64,000 nucleotides of DNA, from NCBI RefSeq assembly GCF_021462225.1, contig NC_061816.1, positions 26,273,049-26,337,048 of the forward strand, in the 5' to 3' direction. Each line of letters starts with the position of its first letter. Within the stretch, counting starts at the first letter, position 1. Below the pieces are notes generated by a model. The model was not told the origin of the DNA and made no database searches. It worked only from the letters and a program-made list of their open reading frames with translations. The DNA comes from Girardinichthys multiradiatus (taxonomy: Eukaryota > Chordata > Actinopteri > Cyprinodontiformes > Goodeidae). Shown one piece after another: positions 1-10,591 of this stretch. The position numbers and the translations under genes are program-made.

Positions 1-1102
1 CACTTGTGTTTCTGAATCTAAATTAGAATGTTTTTAGGGTCAATCATGAATGGCAAGTACCACCCCTAGACCAGTTCTTGTTTCACCAGTTGCATCGAGG
101 TGTGAGATCTTAAGTATAAGAACTATGCTAAAATTGCATTATACACCATTATATACTTAAAATGCAAATGATACTGTTCAGAACAACAGAATCTTAAAGA
201 CTTTGATACACCTCTGAATCAGACCAGCAATGGATCCAGAAACACATTTAATGGATGCACAAAGTTGCACCGAAACGCCTCTTTGACTTCAGCAGATCCT
301 GTAATCTTTGAAATACTACAAAGAAATCCTTCTATCATCCACATACTGAATTTATATACTGATAACCTGAAGCAAAGACCCTCTAACAGCAGTCATCAAG
401 ACTTGACTGTGGCAACAAGAGAGACATTTGAATCAACTAATGCAGAGACATCACAATTTCCTGGAGCGGAATTAGTTTCATCCACAATCTAAACAGAAGA
501 TCCAACTAGTGGTGTCTCTCCTTTAAGCAGACAAAATATCTACATGTCTCAGTTGTCTGCAGAACATCTTGACCCTTCTGGATCTAGGAGAAGACATTAA
601 TTAAGAGTAATTCTTGAAAACCCCAAAATAAATTTTTGAAAAGCATCTCCATCAAGACAAGGATTGAATCAAAAGGAGAAATAACAAAATACACAGGAGT
701 GAAGATACAGAGGACAATAACCCTTCTATGGGGCCTGTAGAAAGCTCTTCCATCTCCAGTGCAGCTCAGCAGCCTGGTTGGATCAACACCTGCATTTTAG
801 CTTCTTTCAATATGATTCAAAGAGTAACCGGGGTTTGTGTGCACATAGCTGGAAGAGTTTTCCATATATATATTTAGCCAATAAAGTAAACAATGAAAAA
901 GCAAAATAGTTTCTTACTTTTCAGCGAAAAACCTTCCAAACTTAACAACTTTACCCTTACAAAATAGAGAGGAAGAAAACCTGGAAAGCTGCTGTATTTG
1001 TACACCTACATTGTTCCCTGTATAAGTAACCTCTGCAGCAAATGACTGTTTTCTGCTCCACCATCTATAATCTTCTCACTCTCTAGCATCTTCAGTACTG
1101 GC
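1..1102. other. No recognised gene or repeat
   Basis: AT-rich sequence. A 75-codon open frame at 265-492 has no recognisable motif and no splice or repeat context that supports it. In particular, no muscarinic TM1-TM5 sequence is seen here. Confidence 0.5.
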
Positions 1103-1275
1103 TTTCTGAGGTGGACTACAAGAAAGAGTACAAACATAATGTACTCAAGTAAAAGTACAGTTACTTTGATAAAATGTTACTTAAATTATAGTAAAGTTAC
1201 TAGTGTCAAATGTTTCTCAAATAAAAGTAAAAAGTACCTCAATAATGTTTTTCTTAGGTAAAAGTCAGTTACTTT
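1103..1275. repeat. Left part of a possible hAT-like small element
   Basis: This stretch repeats variants of GTACTCAAGTAAAAGTA and AGTTACTTT, a composition common in small non-autonomous hAT-like elements of fish. It begins with GGTGGACTAC. The matching opposite end may be the CTTTCCACCCCTG block at 5642-5668. The LINE at 1578-4770 lies between the two, so this could be one element split by the LINE. No target duplication was confirmed. Confidence 0.4.
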
Positions 1276-1820
1276 TTTATGAGCAGAAGAAAGTCCCTGT
1301 TGTGCATTTCATAAAGCAAAATAGGAGATAATAGTCTAAAACAGTTTTTAATTAAAGGAGGACCTTTATTAATTAATATTTGGGAGGTATTATGTGTAAA
1401 TATAAATAGCCAGTTTTCTTCTGTCAGCTTCAGGGTTATCTGCAGCTGATCGTCTCTCATGTCTCAGCACCTTCTCTGTCACACAAAACCCTCTGCATCC
1501 TTCACTTCATCTTTGAAGCTTCTCGGTGGTTTTCCTCTTCCCCAGAACTTGGCAGTTTGGATATTCATCCTTTCTCCAATTTCAATTCAATTCAAATTCA
1601 AAAATACTTTATTAATCCCAAAGGGAAATTAAATGTTGTTATAGCTCATATTATGTAGGTTTCTTCAAAGAGTCGTTTTAGATGCTGATGGCTGTGGGCA
1701 GGAAGGATCTCCTGTAGCGCTCCGTCTTACAGCAGATCTGAATAAGCCTCTGACTGAAGACACTCTGTTGTTGTAGGACAGTCTCATGAAGAGGATGCTC
1801 AGAGTTCTCCATAATGTTCT

Positions 1821-3415
1821 TCATTTTATGAACAATCCATCTTTGTACAATGATTTCCAGAGGTTCCAGAGGAGCCCCAGAACAGAGCCAGCCTTCTTTA
1901 TCAGCTTGTTGAGCTTTTTTAAGTCCCTGGTTCTGATGCTGCTTCCCCAGCAGATGATGGCAGAAGAGATCACACTCTCCACAACAGACTTATAGAAGAT
2001 ATGCAGCATCTTGCTGCAAACACCAAAGGACCTAAGGTTCCTCAAGAAGTACAGTCTGCTCTGTCCCTTCTTGTAGATGGCTTCACAGTTGCATCTCCAC
2101 TCTAGTCTGTTGTCCAGGTGAACACCGAGGTATTTATACTCCTCCACCACCTCCACTTCTTCTCCATCATAGAAATAGTTTTTGACTTATTCCTGTTTCT
2201 CTTAAAATCTACAATCATCTCTTTTGTTTTAGTCACGTTCAAAATGAGATGATTGTTTCCACACCATGCCACAAAGCGGTCCACCACCTTCCTGTACTCA
2301 GCTTCTTGTCCATCTCTGATCCACCCCACGACTGCAGAATCATCCGAGTATTTCTGCAGATGACAGGAGTCTGTCTTGTACTGGAGTTCTGAGGTGTACA
2401 GAGTGAAGAGGAATGGTGAGAGTACCGTCCCCTGTGGTGCTCCTGTGCTGCTGACTACCTGGTTTGACTCATAACCCTTCAGTCTCACAAACTGTGGTCT
2501 GTTTGTTAGGTAGTCTTTGATCCAGGAGATTGTTGAGGCCTCCACCTGAGTCTTCTGGAGTTTCTGACAAAGCAAATCAGGTTGGATTGTATTAAATGCA
2601 CTGGAGAAATCAAAGAACATGATCCTCACAGTGCTGCTGGCTTTGTCCAGATGACAGTGGGTTTGTTGAAGCAGGTGTATGATGGCATCTTCAACTCCAA
2701 CTCCACAGCGATAAGCAAACTGAAGGAGGTCCTGATGGTTTACTGTTTGCTTACTCAGGTGGGCCAACAGGAGTTTCTCTAGGACCTTCATGATGTGGAA
2801 TGTCAGGGCAACAGGTCTATAGTCATTGAGGACTGATGGGTGAGTTTTCTTTAGTACCAGAACAAGACAGGAAGTCTTCCACAACACTGGAACCTTCTTC
2901 TGGGCCAGGCTAAGGTTGAAGAGGTGCTTCAGAATCCCGCAGAGCTACTCTGCACAGGCCTTCAGGACTCTAGGGCTGACATGATCTGGACCTGCAGCCT
3001 TATTCTGATTCAGTCTCTCCAGTTGCATCTTCACTTGACTTCTTGAGACACACAGGTGGAAGGGGGAAGCAAAGGAAGCATCAGCATCTTCTGATTTGGT
3101 TGAAGGCAAATATGTAGAAGCAGAAGGGTCTAGGGCTGAGGTGGAAGATAAAACATTTGAGGTGTTACTGGACAGCTGTGGGTCCTGTGGGTCAAAGGAA
3201 GGTGGAATGTCTGTTTGGCTGTGAGCAGGAGAGGAGGATGCTGAGATTGTTTCTGAACTGAACCTATGGAAGAATGTGTTCAGTTCATTGGCTCTGTCCA
3301 GACCTCCATCGGTCTGATCTTCCTTCTGCTTGAAACCTGTGATCTTCTTCATCCCTGTCCACACATCTCTGATATTGTTTTTCTGGAGCTTGCTCTCCAG
3401 CTTCTTCTTGTACAC
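1821..3415 (-). pseudogene. LINE reverse transcriptase (copy A)
   Basis: Reverse transcriptase of the same LINE, now in three open pieces: 2945-3415, 2102-2887 and 1821-2156. The first piece ends with AAGPDHVSPRVLKACAE, the typical entry into the RT domain, and then meets a stop. The second holds DYRPVALTFH, motif A (FFDFSSAFNTIQ), motif B (GAPQGTVLSP) and the catalytic motif C (KYSDDSA, a YxDD box). The third is the post-RT thumb region with YKYLGVHLD and CWGSS. Pieces two and three overlap in different frames, showing a frameshift near 2130. The catalytic aspartates are intact, so the decay looks moderate. Confidence 0.82.
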
Positions 3416-3517
3416 CTCCTTGCTGTCTCTTATCTTGACTTTAAGTTGCTTCTGTAAACTCCCCCATAATTCTGTCTCTCTCTCTGAAGGCTCTTTTCAT
3501 CTTGTTAAGCAGGTCCT

Positions 3518-4486
3518 TCAGGTGATCCAAGGTTTGTTATTGGGGAAGCATCTCACGGTACTGGTGGGGATGATGTTATCCACACAGAAGTTTATATAGT
3601 CGGTTACACACTCAGTCATGGCATTGATGTCCTCTCCATGTGTCTGGCACAGTGCGTCCCAGTCTGTAGCCTCAAAGCAACCTTGCAGAGCTTCTTCAGC
3701 TTCCTGTGACCATTTTCTCACAGTCCTCTTTATTACAGGTTGCCTCTGAACAAGGGGCTTATATTTCGAACAGAGAAAAACAAGATTGTGATCTGATTTG
3801 CCTAGAGGAGGTCTTGCTGTAGAGATGTATGAGTCCTTGACATTTGCATAAAACAAATCTAATGTTTTGTTTTCTCTGGTAGAGCAGCTGACAAACTGTT
3901 GAAATGTTGGAAGTTTAGCAGAGAGTGAATCATGGTTAAAATCACCAGAAATTGCCACAAAAGCATTGGGGTTTTGTGTCTGTAGCTTAGCAAGAACTGA
4001 GCTGATGGCATCACATGCAGTGTCGGCAACAGCGGAAGGTGGAGCATAAATTGTTGCCAAAATAACACTGGTGAACTCTCTGGGTGAATAATATGGATGA
4101 AAACTTACTGCCAACAGTTCAATATCTGGACTGCAGAGATGACACTTCAAAGTTACATGTCCTGGATGACACCATCTGTTGTTCACAAGTACTGCCAGTC
4201 CACCTCCTTTACATTTGCCGCTCCTCTTTAAATCATTGTCTGCTCGTATGGTTAAAAAGCCCGGCAGAGAAACGCTGGAGTTGGGGATATGATCCTGCAG
4301 CCATGTCTCAGTAAAACACATAATACTGCATGCCCGGTACTCTGGCTGGGTCCTTTGTAGGGCTTAGAGTTCATCCAACTTGTTTCCCAACGATCTCACA
4401 TTGCCCATCATGATCGATAGAAGAGATGGTTTGAACTTCCTCCTTCTCTCTTTTCTCTTAGCTCCTGCTCTGCATCCACAGCATCT
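3518..4486 (-). pseudogene. LINE endonuclease domain (copy A)
   Basis: The product would be the APE-type endonuclease that nicks target DNA for target-primed reverse transcription. In order the translation shows GNVRSLGNK, then TETWL (catalytic Glu), GGGLAVLVNN, ATIYAPPS, SGDFNH and KSDHN (catalytic Asp-His). All core motifs of the family are therefore readable. One in-frame stop lies just after the LDEL residues near 4362, between the first motif and TETWL, and separates the upstream 106-codon frame from the main 267-codon frame. A basic, cysteine-containing stretch (RRCCGCRAGAKRKERRRK) precedes the domain, as is common in this LINE group. The RT follows in the same orientation. Confidence 0.78.
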
Positions 4487-4582
4487 TCTTTTCAACTCAT
4501 CAGGGATCTGGGGTTTTAGTTGAAGTATTATTTGAGCTTTTGAGATATTAATCAGCTGCTCCCGGTTGTAAGAAACAACACC

Positions 4583-4596
4583 GTTGCCATGGCAAT
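4583..4596. promoter_or_regulatory. X-box-like palindrome in the LINE 5' region
   Basis: GTTGCCATGGCAAT is a near-perfect inverted repeat and fits the RFX-factor X-box (GTTGCCATGGCAAC type). It lies in the 5' part of LINE copy A, about 100 bp ahead of the endonuclease domain, where an internal promoter could lie. Use by RFX factors is inference. Confidence 0.35.
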
Positions 4597-4768
4597 GCAT
4601 CATAAAAATAGAAAGTATTAAGAAAAATCCTCCAAGCTGCACAGCATCCGACACCGGAGTGGACAGTCGTCCAAAAAAAATCAACTGGAAGAATAGTTCC
4701 CAAAAAAGAATAAATCAGAATCAAAAGTAACAAAGCTACTCCCAACCTGCTGCCACCTTGAGCGGCGC

Positions 4769-4788
4769 AATTCTAGAATTCTAGAATT
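4769..4788. repeat. 20-bp perfect palindrome at the LINE 5' junction
   Basis: AATTCTAGAATTCTAGAATT equals its own reverse complement. It sits where recognisable LINE sequence stops, so it may be target or filler DNA made during integration. Confidence 0.6.
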
Positions 4789-5230
4789 TGTCCACTATCC
4801 CCCAAATCTGACTCCAAACTAAGTGCCTGATTCTGTTTTCAGCTTTAGCCAATAAAAGTTATTATAATCTCAAGTACCATTTAAAACGTATATTATTTCC
4901 ATTTATTGTTAAAATATTATTTAGCATGTTCCCACGGTCAGTCTTGGACATAAACCAGATACTTTCCACTGGTTGACTCCTACATGCAGTAATTAGATGT
5001 ACACCTGGTTAGCACAAATTATGCTATTTTTAGCTTTAGATTACATCCGGTAACGTTTTTAAATATTATAATCATTAGCATGTCACCACTGTCCAAGAAA
5101 AGTGAGCATTGTTTTCATTAAACTCTAAAACCTTTTTTAACTTTCTTAATGTGCTGCATGGTTCCATGCAGACAGTTTGATCTCTTTAGGCAAACTAAGT
5201 TTACACTGTATAATAAAGCTGTTGCCTTTC
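4789..5230. other. No recognised feature
   Basis: AT-rich sequence without a supported gene or repeat. It may be part of the element interrupted by the LINE. Confidence 0.4.
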
Positions 5231-5300
5231 TTGTAAGGTAAGGTAAGGTTATTTATATAGCACATTTCAGTAACAAGACATTGAAAGCGCTGTATACTTG
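5231..5300 (-). repeat. L2-like LINE 3'-end fragment with GGTAA tail
   Basis: Short GGTAA repeats are followed by TTATTTATATAGCAC and AAAGCGCTGTATA. Read on the minus strand this is the usual 3' end of fish L2-like LINEs, which finish with a pentanucleotide tail. The same end is seen in the + orientation at 49500-49665. Confidence 0.6.
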
Positions 5301-5635
5301 TATGTATAGTTAAACTGGTCAGTGAAGTATAGCCATGGCTTTTCTTTTTTTTCTTGGAGGTCAACTTCAATTGTACTTCATGGGTTTTTACAGCACCTCT
5401 AGCGTCAGATTGATGTGGCTCTATGTTGGGATCTGATTACTAACCCAGCCATGGATCACTGTTCAGTTTTGTTTTTCAATTTAATACATTTTTTTTACTC
5501 CATAACGGATGGGATTTCAAATATCACAAAATAAAATAGTTAAATCAAAACATATTCAAGTAAAAGCAAGAGTTCTGCTTTTGTGGACTACTTAAAAACA
5601 TGGAAATTACAGACAAATTGTACCTTATTTCAGTA
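5301..5635. other. No recognised gene; part may belong to the interrupted small element
   Basis: AT-rich sequence. TTCAAGTAAAAGCAAGAG near 5560 has the AAGTAAAAG style of the block at 1103-1275, so the right half of this stretch may be interior of the same element. Confidence 0.35.
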
Positions 5636-5668
5636 ACACAAGTAATTTGTTACTTTCCACCCCTGTTG
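5636..5668. repeat. Right end of a possible hAT-like small element
   Basis: ACACAAGTAATTTGTTACTT followed by TCCACCCCTG. The reverse complement, CAGGGGTGGAAAGTAAC, is a typical terminal sequence of fish hAT-type small elements and resembles GGTGGACTAC at 1103. Confidence 0.4.
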
Positions 5669-7502
5669 GGTTTTTTCCTCGTGGTGGAATACCGTGACGA
5701 GCTAGAGCCACAGCGCTACGCATCGCTCTGTTGAATGCAAGACACAAACAGGATGATTTAATTTATGTGGCACTAGTAGGGGGGCAAGGCTTTTCTGATT
5801 CATGACTGGTGAGTTATAAGCGCCTCATGGGTGTTTTCATAAGCCGTTTTGATATATACATTGTGCGGGTGCAGCCTACGGTTCGAGCTGCATTAATGTA
5901 GGTAGAATATGAATCAATAAAATGTCCAAATTCGAGGCAGATAGTGATAGGTGCTTCCATGGATGGGGCAGAGAATTCTAGGTCACGTGACCTTATGCCA
6001 GCATTCAAAAATGAAATGATACATTAATTTAACATTCAAAATGGCAGACTTCATGGAGCAAGATGCCAATAATAAATTTATTTTAGCCTTAAATGTGCAT
6101 TATTGTTTAAATTTAACATGTATTCTATATGTATTCAGATAATTTCCTCAGTTTTCAGTTCTGCTAGAATATTGGCAGTAAATGCTCTACACAGGGCAGA
6201 TGTTAATAACTGATGATCCTCATACAGACAGAAATCAGAACGAATTTGGATGATTGGAAGATTTGTTGTTTTGTTTGTAAATGTAATCTTTCAGTCAATG
6301 ACAGGGATTCAAGCAGGTTCAGTATTCAAAATCAAATACTTCTGTGCTTATTTGTGCAAATGTATTTATGTGTACGTTTGAAGGTTAAAATGAATAGGAT
6401 ATGATTAAATATCATTCCCCCTATGGATCACAATCGTGCAAAATTAGATTTTTTTTCTTCCTGCAAGCATTTTTTTCATCTCTCTCTCATATTACCTGCT
6501 AAGAGAAATATTATCTAGTGGCAGAAATATTTCAAGTAGAAACAAATAATGTTCCAGGTGTGCAAGAAGCTCTTCAAATGTATCATTTTTAATCACTCTT
6601 CACACATGCACAGTTTCCCCCACTGAGTTTATTCTTAGAACTCATGCTGAGCCTTTTTACCAGCTTTTTTTCAATTGTGAAACAACAGTTGAAACAGGGA
6701 TTCCAACATCTTCCCTAATTGCCTTAAAGCCCTGCCATGTGTTTAGATAAAGAAATTCCCGATGCTCTAAATTTTACACGTCAGTGAAGAGAGCCACATT
6801 TTATGCGGTCGAATCCCAAGTCATTGATTAATGTTCCTATTAGCTCTTTTCACACACAGAGAAATGTTCACAGGACTCTGCAGACAATTTGGCTCAGCTC
6901 TTTTCCCCAGATGTTGTTGACATGAGCTCTTCAGACAGCGCAATAGATTTTCTGCTGGAGATGAACTCTCACACCTGGAAACTCAAGGGAAAACACATGG
7001 GGGAACATCTTTCGAGGAGACAGGACATACGCTGTGGAGATCACCCTGTTTTCTTTACAACATGGAGAAAAATTGTGGAAGGGGCTACCTGATGGCTGTC
7101 TTTGTGTTGATATTCATATCACATATACCGATGTTTCCATACATGTGGTACAGTCGTCAGCTAAAAGCAGCATGCACGTCTGCAGGCAGGAGCATAACCT
7201 AGCAACTCTTATCAGGACCCAGAAATGCTTTAAGATTTGCTGGTTTAAATTTGCTTATCTTTCAGACATTTTACTTGTGGAGCGGGGAAGCAGATGCAAG
7301 CAAGTGCTCTGGAGCATCAAAAGGACTGCAGTGTGTGAATAAAAAGGGCTGGTAGTCCCACAAATGTGTCTTGACTAGTGAATATGTGAATTAGTCAGTC
7401 TAATACATAATGTTTTGTTGAATCGGTACCATTAATGACATTTTAACTTTCATGAAAGATTTTAAAAATTCAGAAAATAGATACTGAAAGAATTTTCATG
7501 TG
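5669..7502. other. No recognised gene
   Basis: Unique-looking AT-rich sequence. Open frames of up to 102 codons (6889-7342) show no family motif and are not supported as exons. Confidence 0.45.
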
Positions 7503-7525
7503 TAGGTACAAAGAAATTTAAATAT

Positions 7526-7620
7526 TACTACTACTACTACTACTACTATTGCTACTACCACTACTACTACTACTACTAATAATAATAATAATAATAGTAG
7601 TATTAGTAATAATAAGGGTG
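7526..7620. repeat. Trinucleotide microsatellite (CTA)n then (AAT)n
   Basis: Imperfect ACT/CTA repeats run into AAT repeats and a mixed TAG/TAA end. This is a compound simple repeat. Confidence 0.9.
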
Positions 7621-7854
7621 AAGCTCCATCTTAGAAAAGTATATCCTTCTCATAAATCGTTATTTTTACTTCTTGTAATATAAAAGCAAAATCAGTTTAC
7701 AGTAGTTAAATTCTATCTGTCTACCTATGGCTGCTTTCATGCAGGGTCACAGGGGCTAATCATTTTTATTTAACTTCTGATTTAAGGGTACGTTTTTACC
7801 ACAAAATTACCTCTTTTAACTTGTTCAAATCTTCTTCTATTATCTAATAAAGTC

Positions 7855-8419
7855 AGAGGTGAGTAGTATCTAGTTACATTTACCCAGTTACATTTACGTG
7901 GGTAACCTTCTGAAAAATATGTACTTTTAAGAGTAGTTTTACAGCACTGTACTTTTTTACCTTTACATATTATGAGGTATTGCTACTCTTACTTGAGTAA
8001 AATCCCTGGATACTTTACCCACTGCTAGTAAGATCAAGTGAATATGCAGTAAACAGTAGATATTGTTACACGAAGTACCTCACAGTATTCTAATAAACAC
8101 ATTATTAGTGTAGTATTTATCTCATTAGTCTTATGTGGAAAAAACTGGATTTTAATTTGCATATAACTTTATATTTTTGTCTGTCTAATTACATAATTTT
8201 TAAATATTAAACATATTGTATCAATTACTTAGTACTTGAGCAGCCTTTTTACCAAAAACGTTTTTACTCTTACTTGAGTAATTCCTTGTATGACTACTGT
8301 TTTACTCTTACTTGAGTAATTCCTTGTATGACTACTGTTTTACTCTTACTTGAGTAAAAATATATTAAAGTAGCGCTACTCTTACTTGAGTAGAATTTTT
8401 GACTTCTCTTCCCACCTCT
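7855..8419. mobile_element. Non-autonomous DNA element (MITE) rich in ACTTGAGTA
   Basis: Bounded by AGAGGTG at 7855-7861 and its reverse complement CACCTCT at 8413-8419. The interior is full of TTACTTGAGTA and related motifs and has no coding capacity. A roughly 38-bp unit (TACTCTTACTTGAGTAA plus 21 bp) is tandemly repeated at about 8267-8355. The composition is like hAT-type small elements of fish. An 8-bp target duplication was not found, so the superfamily is inferred. Confidence 0.6.
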
Positions 8420-8649
8420 AGTTAAAACTGATGTAAATCCTTTCCACATATCTATTCGTGTTTAATTTGTACCAGAAACTTTGTGAATACTGTTTGTTTC
8501 TAAATGAAAACCATTGCTTTCATTAATGAGCCCAGAGAAACCCCAGAAAACACCTTTTAGCAAATAAGACTCTGTATTAACCATAGTAATTGTATCGGGA
8601 GTGCGAGTGAGTGTACAACATCCATTGTTGTTTTTTATGTTGGGTGTGT

Positions 8650-9525
8650 GGGTGTGAGTGTTTCTATGTGTATGCATGATGGTGGGAACATGTGATTGTG
8701 ACTGTGTGTACCTGTTTTTGTGTCAGGTTGGGTCTTGGGCTGCACATCTTAGGCCCCCCATCAAATGTGAGGCCTATTCCTCCCCGCCACAATCCCTGCA
8801 GGTGGCTGGTGTCTCTGCCTGTTGGTGGTTCTCAGTGTCTGGGGCTGGGTGCTTCGGTGTGTGCAGGCTCACTGCCGGTGGCTGCTTGGCAGGGTCTGGG
8901 ACCCCTGGCTCTGTCAGGCCTCTTCTGGGGTGTGGTGCACCCTTGCTCCGGCATAGATACCCAGAGTGCACTGTGGCTGCTGGGTGGTTCTTCGTGGGTT
9001 CCCGCTCTCTGGGTGGCCTTTGGATATCCGTGGCTTAGATCTCCTGCATGTTTGTCTCAGGTCCTAGGGGGCAGGTCTGTGGCTCCTCATGTCTGCTATT
9101 GAACATTTTTATGGGGAAACCTTATATACACAAGCGCACTCACAGAAACACCCACAGATGTTTGAATTCAGGTGTTATCAGATATACAGATATACTCTAT
9201 ATTAAGTTGCATTTGCCACTAAATTAATTTTGCATTCATTAATACTGTGTACTTTTCAGTATAATTTTTGTTATATTTCTTCAGGTGTAGAAGCAGTGTT
9301 CTACGGTGTTATCTTGTATTCTTTTTATCCTTCCTTTTTTCCTCTATTCTTATCTCCTTCTCTGCCTTTTACCTTTTTGCCCCACCTCTCTCTTCTCTTC
9401 TCTTTCTTGCTTCTTTTTTCACTTTCATTTCCGTCTCATCATAGCATTATAGTGTTTAGCTGTAATGCTCCACTTGTGAAAGTAAATCTGTTGGGCTTCC
9501 TCTTGGCACTTGGATAATAATTCTG
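8650..9525. repeat. GC-rich then CT-rich dispersed repeat, unclassified
   Basis: An abrupt GC-rich block (8720-9105) in an AT-rich window, followed by a pyrimidine-rich stretch (9300-9430) and the segment GTAATGCTCCACTTGTGAAAG. I believe this arrangement recurs in fish genomes, but I cannot name the family. Open frames of 126 and 136 codons across the GC block are Cys/Gly/Trp-rich and lack any domain, so they are probably composition artefacts. Confidence 0.4.
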
Positions 9526-9727
9526 AGTGCTACTCAGCCGGACAGGACACGTTAAAAAGGGAAATAAAATATATAAATTTTATTTTCTAAACATTTTGCT
9601 ACATTTAGTTATTAATACCTATTTTTATGCCAAATTTATGCCATTTTGCCAAGTCATCTTCATATTCCATAAACAACATTATCAAATATTCTTAGAAGTA
9701 AGTCTTGAAGTAAATAAGAACATATAC

Positions 9728-10225
9728 AGTTGCCTGAATTAGCGTGAGAATTTGTTAAATAATTTTTTTCTTCAACTTCAAAAGTTTACATACAGTTAAT
9801 TAGTAACTGGAAGAATGACCTTTCAAACATGTATGACTTGGGTCAAACATTTTCAGTATCATTCCACAAGTTTCTCATAATAGTTTGCTGGAATTCTGTC
9901 CCATTCCTCCTGACAGAACTGGACACCCCCACAACATGATTCTGCCACTCCCATACTTCACAGTATGTTATACTTCCATATAATTGTGTAGGACCACAGT
10001 TCTTCCTGATATTTTGGTTAATTTCTTTAGATTTTTCCCTATGGAGTCATACAGAAAAATTGTCTGAGGCATTGCCTTAAAACACATCTACAGCTTTGCC
10101 CTCATTTAACTCTAATGTTGTTAATGTTGGATCAGATGGTTACCGAGCCATGACATCATTAACTGGAGTCTCTGCAGTTGTTTAAAGACATGTCATGTGT
10201 AAATATCTGGTTTCAACTCAATAAA
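9728..10225 (-). mobile_element. Sleeping Beauty-type Tc1 relic, internally deleted
   Basis: The left end has CAGTTGCCTGAATTAG, AAGTTTACATACAGTTAAT, and CCCATTCCTCCTGACAGAAC, which is the transposase-opposite strand of salmonid-type Tc1 elements. The right end has GAGCCATGACATCATTAACT and GTTTAAAGACATG, the family's 5' leader. Most of the transposase between them is missing. A remnant ACAACATGATTCTGCC is kept. Confidence 0.72.
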
Positions 10226-10330
10226 CAAGTCAGTGTCTTCTGATAATCAACAGTTTTTCCGGTGTCTAATGCATTTTTGAACCTATTTCTATGTTGATTT
10301 CTTAAAAGTAAATTTATTTTTTTCTATAAT

Positions 10331-10480
10331 TCAATTCAATTCAATTCAGTTTTATTTATATAGCACCAATTCACAACACATGTTGTCTCAAGGCACTTCA
10401 CAACAGTCAGGTACATACATTCCTATTAATCCTAACAATTGAACAGTGCAGTCGGAGTTAGCTTTTTATTCAAATATACA
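10331..10480 (-). repeat. L2-type LINE 3'-end fragment
   Basis: AATTCAATTCAATTCAGTTT, then TATATAGCACCAATTCACAA and CAAGGCACTTCACA. This is the same 3' end seen at 14945 (minus strand), here without coding sequence. Confidence 0.65.
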
Positions 10481-10551
10481 AATCAGAAATACGGTCACAT
10501 AACGGTCACATAACTGGCTGGAGCCAGTGTACCTTTTACTCTGAACTAGGT

Positions 10552-10591
10552 GCAGCAATAATTGCAGCAATAATTGCAGCAATAATTGCAG
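10552..10591. repeat. 12-bp tandem repeat GCAGCAATAATT
   Basis: About 3.3 perfect copies of GCAGCAATAATT. Just upstream (10493-10514) CGGTCACATAA is also duplicated once. Confidence 0.85.

Larger units (their letters stand above)
1578..4770 (-). mobile_element. CR1/L2-group LINE (copy A), nearly full coding span
   Basis: A non-LTR retrotransposon reading on the minus strand. Its 3' end is at the low coordinate, with a tail of TTGAATT/TTTGAA repeats at 1579-1601, and its 5' end is near 4770. It carries an APE-type endonuclease followed by a reverse transcriptase, which is the order of CR1, L2 and jockey-group LINEs. Stops and frame changes break the reading frame, so this copy is probably inactive. 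An internally deleted relative lies at 55916-57425. The clade call rests on motif style only; Rex1/Babar is a possible alternative. Confidence 0.8.

Noticed and set aside
265..492. 75-codon open frame as a small gene
   Set aside because: No motif, no splice or promoter context, and a length expected by chance in AT-rich DNA.
7526..7620. CRISPR-like or regulatory array
   Set aside because: It is a plain trinucleotide microsatellite; no spacer-repeat pattern occurs anywhere in the window.
8658..9102. 126- and 136-codon frames as a cysteine-rich protein
   Set aside because: They overlap in different frames across a GC-rich repeat; composition explains the open frames.
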